From Candidatus Methanophagales archaeon (GTDB taxonomy: Archaea; Halobacteriota; Syntropharchaeia; Alkanophagales; Methanospirareceae), in assembly GCA_003601795.1 (NCBI GenBank), contig PIXU01000269.1:1-8710 (forward strand): a DNA stretch of 8,710 nucleotides, read 5' to 3'. The notes beneath the pieces are model-generated. The model did not search any database and was not told where the DNA came from. It saw only the letters and a list, made by a program, of their open reading frames with translations. The first letter of the stretch is position 1, and each line of letters begins with the position of its first letter. The position numbers and the translations under genes are program-made. Below are positions 5,763 through 8,710 of this stretch, piece after piece.

Positions 5763-6283
5763 CTACCCGTAACCAGTGCGATACATCCGCTCATACTCAT
5801 GACCGAGCAAAGAAAGGATAATGTATCGGCTTCATATTCAAGACCGACACCCTCTCCGAGCCCTTGTAAAGGACTGTAATACCCTCAAACACCTGGAAGA
5901 CACGCCGGATCGTCAAACTTTAAGAAAGTTTGATCAAAATGCTTCGCTATTTCTGTGTAGTAAAGTCCTCCCCAAGACATCATCATTGAAGTCCTCTGCT
6001 TTCAGTCCTTCCCTTATCAATATTTCCACGGGCTTTGTTGCCATGAACTCGGGGTACAGTGGGCGGTCCACAAATCCGAGAGCGTTCATGCTATGGCAAC
6101 AACAGCCTCGCCGCAAGTCACCTTCTGGCGTGGATCCACGCCAACGACCCTATTGATTTCGTCAGCCAAGCCGATTTCCTTGCACACCGTGGCTACTATG
6201 CCAAGGTGGTCAAGGTTCTTGCTGCTATAATCGAGCGGGGTGAGTAGGTTCGCCGTCATCATATACGGTATACTTGTTGACAT
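5763..6283 (-). pseudogene. Internally deleted, frameshifted IS1634-type transposase
   Basis: Read on the minus strand, ATG 6281-6283 starts a frame with LTPLDYSSKNLDHLGIV and GVDPRQKVTCGEAVVAIA, the N-terminal (DUF4277-like) part of IS1634-family transposases. A frame change near 6089 continues as MNALGFVDRPLYPEFMATKP and VEILIREGLKAEDFNDDVLGRTL, ending near 5961. The next recognisable piece, RRVFQVFEGITVLYKGSERV and SVLNMKPIH (about 5907 down to 5818), is the C-terminal part, followed after another frame change by ILSLLGHEYERMYRTGYG and a stop at 5763-5765. The whole DDE catalytic middle is missing: about 170 codons remain of an expected 500 or more. It cannot be active. It separates artC from the two downstream surface-protein genes. 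Confidence 0.82.
5913..5933. repeat. Perfect 9-bp inverted repeat at the deletion junction of the transposase remnant
   Basis: tcaaacttt (5913-5921) and aaagtttga (5925-5933) are exact reverse complements around aag. It sits between the surviving N- and C-terminal coding pieces and contains the stop codon ending the N-terminal frame. It may mark a secondary insertion or the recombination point of the deletion. Confidence 0.5.
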
Positions 6284-6341
6284 AAGTGTTTGATATGAAA
6301 TGTTTCCTATTTAATGGTATAGTATAAAATTAAATTCTAAG

Positions 6342-6374
6342 GTAATTTATATCAGGATGTGCGGAATATAGGAT
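6342..6374 (+). promoter_or_regulatory. Probable A/T box upstream of the gene at 6389
   Basis: aatttatat (6344-6352) is a TATA-like box about 40 bases before the ATG at 6389, in an A/T-rich stretch starting right behind the transposase remnant. The distance fits a short leader. The ribosome site is weak (aggataaag at 6370-6378). Confidence 0.4.
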
Positions 6375-6388
6375 AAAGCATAATAAAC

Positions 6389-6922
6389 ATGGATAAAACT
6401 ATGAAAAAGGTAGTTGCAATAACGGTGGTGTCACTGTTAATATCGCTGATGCTCGTACCCGCGGCAATTGCTCAACCGTCAGTGGATATTACAGTAAAGT
6501 CGACAACGGGAGTTAAGGATGAAACTGGTGCCTGGCTGTTAGGAGACGGAAGCGAAAACAGCGACCTCGTCCAGTTATACAATGCCACTACCAATACGCA
6601 CATATGCTATATTCGGATTGGAGAAGGCTACCCTTTCGAGCCAGATAAAGGAAAGTTTAGCCATTCTGTGGCCGTGGCATCAGGCACCGTCATCCGCTGT
6701 CGTGCATGGAACGCTCCCTCGTACGAAGAGGCAACATGCTCTGGAGACAGTATCACAATGACTGTGAAAGAGGGAGTGTATGAATACGATTTCGGCACAT
6801 GGTCAACAACTACTTGCGACCCCGAACCGCAGCCGCCAGTTCCAGAGCTGCCAACGATAATACTGCTTTGCATTGGTTTGCTTGTTCTTGCTGGATACGT
6901 GATGCTGCGGAAGCGTTTTTGA
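6389..6922 (+). CDS. Small exported protein with PEL variant of the PEF-CTERM signal
   Basis: The 177-residue protein is a single-domain paralogue of the PEF-CTERM protein at 384. The signal peptide is MDKTMKKVVAITVVSLL with a likely cut after AAIA (25-28). Residues 31-139 carry the shared domain (STTGV, LLGDG, IRIGEGYPF, GTVIRCRAWN, DFGTWST) with the two common Cys at 73 and 104 and two additional ones at 117 and 143. A short Pro-rich linker leads to VPELPT (151-156), a hydrophobic helix and a basic RKRF end: the tripartite sorting tail with PEL in place of PEF. A second in-frame ATG (6401) aligns better with the paralogue at 7054 and is an alternative start. Nucleotide blocks are 94-96% identical to the next gene, showing recent duplication or gene conversion. 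Confidence 0.85.
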   Translation: MDKTMKKVVAITVVSLLISLMLVPAAIAQPSVDITVKSTTGVKDETGAWLLGDGSENSDLVQLYNATTNTHICYIRIGEGYPFEPDKGKFSHSVAVASGTVIRCRAWNAPSYEEATCSGDSITMTVKEGVYEYDFGTWSTTTCDPEPQPPVPELPTIILLCIGLLVLAGYVMLRKRF

Positions 6923-6923
6923 T

Positions 6924-6944
6924 TAAACTTTTCCTAAAAGTTTA
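6924..6944 (+). terminator. Perfect 9-bp hairpin right after the stop codon
   Basis: taaactttt (6924-6932) pairs with aaaagttta (6936-6944) around cct, two bases after the TGA. It may end transcription of the small PEL protein gene or protect the 3' end; no T-run follows. The stem core aaacttt/aaagttt also forms the hairpin inside the transposase remnant (5913-5933). Confidence 0.45.
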
Positions 6945-6975
6945 TTGGGTAGAAAAAGAAAGTGGATAAAATAAA

Positions 6976-6992
6976 ATCGAAAGGTTTTTAAC
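6976..6992 (+). promoter_or_regulatory. BRE/TATA promoter of the large surface-protein gene
   Basis: atcgaaagg joined to tttttaac repeats the layout of the promoter at 326-340 (atcgaaag joined to ttttaaa). Start of transcription is expected near 7013. The distance from the A/T box to ATG 7034 equals that from box to ATG in the gene at 384, while the signal-peptide frame starts 20 bases later at 7054. Confidence 0.5.
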
Positions 6993-7030
6993 GTGAAAGA
7001 TAGATATGTGGATAAACATAAAAAGGTGGC

Positions 7031-7057
7031 ATGATGAGAAAAAAAGGGGAAGCATGA
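7031..7057 (+). other. Eight-codon leader ORF, or frameshifted original start of the next gene
   Basis: After aaaggtgg (7022-7029 region) the frame ATG 7031 reads MMRKKGEA and stops at 7055-7057, overlapping the ATG at 7054 (ATGA). MRKK matches the start of the paralogue at 384 (MRKTT) and lies at the same distance from the promoter. The tract A7G4 (7039-7049) sits inside it. Insertion of one base would fuse it to the signal peptide of the next gene. Confidence 0.4.
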
Positions 7058-8710
7058 AAAGGGCTGTTGCAATAACTATATTGTCACTGTTAATAGGAGC
7101 AATACACATACCTGGAGCATTTGCTAATGGTCCACCGTCAGTGGATATTACAGTAAAGTCGACAACGGGGGTTAAGGATGAAACTGGCGCCTGGCTTTTA
7201 GGAGACGGAAGCGAAACCAGCGACCTCGTCCAGCTAATAGATGTCGGTCCAGATGGAATAATAAATCCACCGGATGAAAACGGTAATCCAACCGGTGACG
7301 ATTCGATAATATGCGAGATTCGGATTGGAGAAGGCTACCCTTTCAATCCAGATGAAGGAAAGTTTAGCCATTCTGTGTCCGTGGCATCAGGCACCGTAAT
7401 CTACTGTCGTGCATGGAATGATGCCTCGCCATCAACAGCTACCTACTATGGAAACAGCAGCACAATGACTGTCGCAGGAGCAGGTGACTACGATTTCGGT
7501 ACGTGGTCCACGGATACCAAGAAGCCGTCTCTGATACCACCCAATATCACATCCTTTGCACCACCATCTCCGGTGAGCAATAAGGAGGGTGATTCAAGAA
7601 CTTTCTATATCTCCATCAATCAAACCGTAAATGTTACCTGGCGGATAAATGGAAGCTCAGTCCAGACGAATATGAGCATAACAGAGGCGTCATACACGAA
7701 TACGAGCGCAGTTATAGGTTATTGGAACGTTTCAGCAATCGTAAGTAATGCTAATGGAAGCGATATTCAAATATGGTGGTGGACAGTGAGAGAAGACTGC
7801 AATAAGTACGATGGCTGCTATGCTTACGGTAATGGATGTGAAGATCGCGATTACTATTGGAATGGAACATTTTGTGTCTACAATTATTCAAATAGGCACA
7901 CGGATTACTACGATGACTGGATTAATTATTGCAAGGGGTGCGAGGTATGGAAGCACAGGATGTTACACGACTTCTATTGCGAAGCCGGGAGCTGCACCGA
8001 CCACACGAGCTGGGTGAATGACTCACTTATGGAGAACTGTAATCTCAAAGATGGCTGGTATGATACGGGAGATACGAGATGGATAACCGAGCCTGCGAAT
8101 GAGTGCAGGGAGAAGGAGCAGAAGGAACAGGAATACCGGGATTACACATGCTCAGAGGGAGCTTGTGTGTACAGCGTAACCGGTACACAATGGGTTGATA
8201 CCGGAGCAGTGAGGAACAAGCCAGACGGAACGATATGTGGTTGCACAGCAAATAATACATTGCAGAAATGCTACAATGGCTCTTGTTCTGATACTGGAAT
8301 TTGCAACTCAACCTATTGTAATGCTGATGCTGCTTGTGATGGTAAAAAGCCTGGAGAGGTGTGTGGCATTGATTCAAAATGTAATTCTAATTGCAAATGC
8401 GTGAAAATCAGTATATTCGACACGGGCGCGCCAGTTAATCCTTATCCAAGCATCTTCGGCACGCATTATGGAACAATTAAGCCAAACAAAACGATAACCG
8501 TGCATAAACTTTACACTTATCCTTGCTCCGGCACGGGCGGGCATACCGAATCGGTAAGAATATGGAACTCGACTTTAAATGTAAACGTAACCGCAAGTTG
8601 GAAAGGGTATAGGAAAGATTGGCACAACATAACTTTCAATACGTCTTTCATCCTGTTAGCCAATGAAACTTACAATTACACTATACGCACTGGCTCTTAT
8701 CCGCAAGTTC
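7054..8710 (+). CDS. Large mosaic exported Cys-rich surface protein (3' end outside window)
   Basis: 552 codons are visible without a stop. A signal peptide (1-24, likely cut after AFA) leads to the shared N-terminal domain (about 29-153; Cys87 and Cys118 as in the paralogues) with a 17-residue insert GIINPPDENGNPTGDDS. An Ig-like domain follows (about 160-247; SPVSNKEG, TVNVTWRINGSSV, GYWNVSAIVSNANGS) with eight N-glycosylation sequons. Residues 249-450 are Cys-rich (about 23 Cys), with repeated units of the type CREKEQKEQEYRDYTC...W. From 454 comes a domain with FDTGAPVNPYPSIFGTH and TYPCSGTGGHTESVRIWN, common in methanogen-related surface proteins, and continuing past the edge. A PEF-CTERM tail is to be expected but not visible. 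gggg-aag (7046-7052) could serve as ribosome site for ATG 7054. Probably a cell-envelope adhesin or S-layer-associated protein (inference). Confidence 0.85.
   Translation, partial: MKRAVAITILSLLIGAIHIPGAFANGPPSVDITVKSTTGVKDETGAWLLGDGSETSDLVQLIDVGPDGIINPPDENGNPTGDDSIICEIRIGEGYPFNPDEGKFSHSVSVASGTVIYCRAWNDASPSTATYYGNSSTMTVAGAGDYDFGTWSTDTKKPSLIPPNITSFAPPSPVSNKEGDSRTFYISINQTVNVTWRINGSSVQTNMSITEASYTNTSAVIGYWNVSAIVSNANGSDIQIWWWTVREDCNKYDGCYAYGNGCEDRDYYWNGTFCVYNYSNRHTDYYDDWINYCKGCEVWKHRMLHDFYCEAGSCTDHTSWVNDSLMENCNLKDGWYDTGDTRWITEPANECREKEQKEQEYRDYTCSEGACVYSVTGTQWVDTGAVRNKPDGTICGCTANNTLQKCYNGSCSDTGICNSTYCNADAACDGKKPGEVCGIDSKCNSNCKCVKISIFDTGAPVNPYPSIFGTHYGTIKPNKTITVHKLYTYPCSGTGGHTESVRIWNSTLNVNVTASWKGYRKDWHNITFNTSFILLANETYNYTIRTGSYPQV

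Noticed and set aside
5615..6156. Two plus-strand open frames (5615-5821 and 5821-6156)
   Set aside because: They run largely antisense to recognisable IS1634-type transposase pieces and show no protein-like composition or family resemblance.
8045..8377. 110-codon minus-strand open frame
   Set aside because: It is antisense to the Cys-rich part of the surface protein; its Cys/His/Ser/Tyr-rich content is what the complement of that codon use gives.
7798..8400. Multiheme cytochrome in the Cys-rich protein
   Set aside because: Despite about 23 Cys no CxxCH motif is seen in the visible part.
1..8710. tRNA or rRNA genes
   Set aside because: No cloverleaf with a GTTCRANNC-type T-arm or rRNA-like stretch was seen on either strand by eye.

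Overview
The window looks archaeal, most likely from a methanogen or ANME-type member of the Methanosarcinales/Methanophagales lineage. The grounds are an archaeosortase of the C type, PEF-CTERM surface proteins, archaeal BRE/TATA promoters (tcgaaag followed by a ttttaaa-like box), a DUF5678/retropepsin pair and N-glycosylation-rich exported proteins. The assignment is by recognition of families only; no search was run.

Layout. Bases 3-203 are the C-terminal end of a transposase cut by the window edge, followed by stem-loops and a T-run. A PEF-CTERM protein with its own promoter lies at 384-1280. A small two-gene unit follows at 1446-2038: a DUF5678 protein and a retropepsin-like aspartic protease sharing an ATGA overlap. 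From 2100 to 3380 the intergenic DNA is unusual. It holds a scar resembling the last codons of a PEF-CTERM gene, three copies of a degenerate repeat built from GGTGATA-like left halves and CCTTACACCT-like right halves, and a frameshifted, internally deleted four-helix-bundle (23S rRNA intervening-sequence type) gene sitting exactly between two repeat copies. Two small membrane-anchored proteins with probable extracytoplasmic beta-sandwich domains (2223-2900 and 3403-3789), a CPBP/Abi-type intramembrane protease (3776-4555) and archaeosortase C (4697-5548) form the membrane-processing core. Downstream, 5763-6283 (minus strand) is a heavily deleted IS1634-type transposase. Two further exported proteins follow: 6389-6922, with a PEL variant of the sorting signal, and a large mosaic protein from 7054 that runs off the window.

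How it works together. The three exported proteins (384, 6389, 7054) share the same N-terminal signal peptide plus domain and differ behind it. The first two end in a PEF/PEL motif, a hydrophobic helix and basic residues, the substrate type of archaeosortase C, which is encoded between them. The window is therefore best read as an archaeosortase locus with its own substrates. The CPBP protease and the two small anchored proteins are candidate accessory factors (inference). Two IS remnants and the repeat family show that the locus has been repeatedly rearranged.
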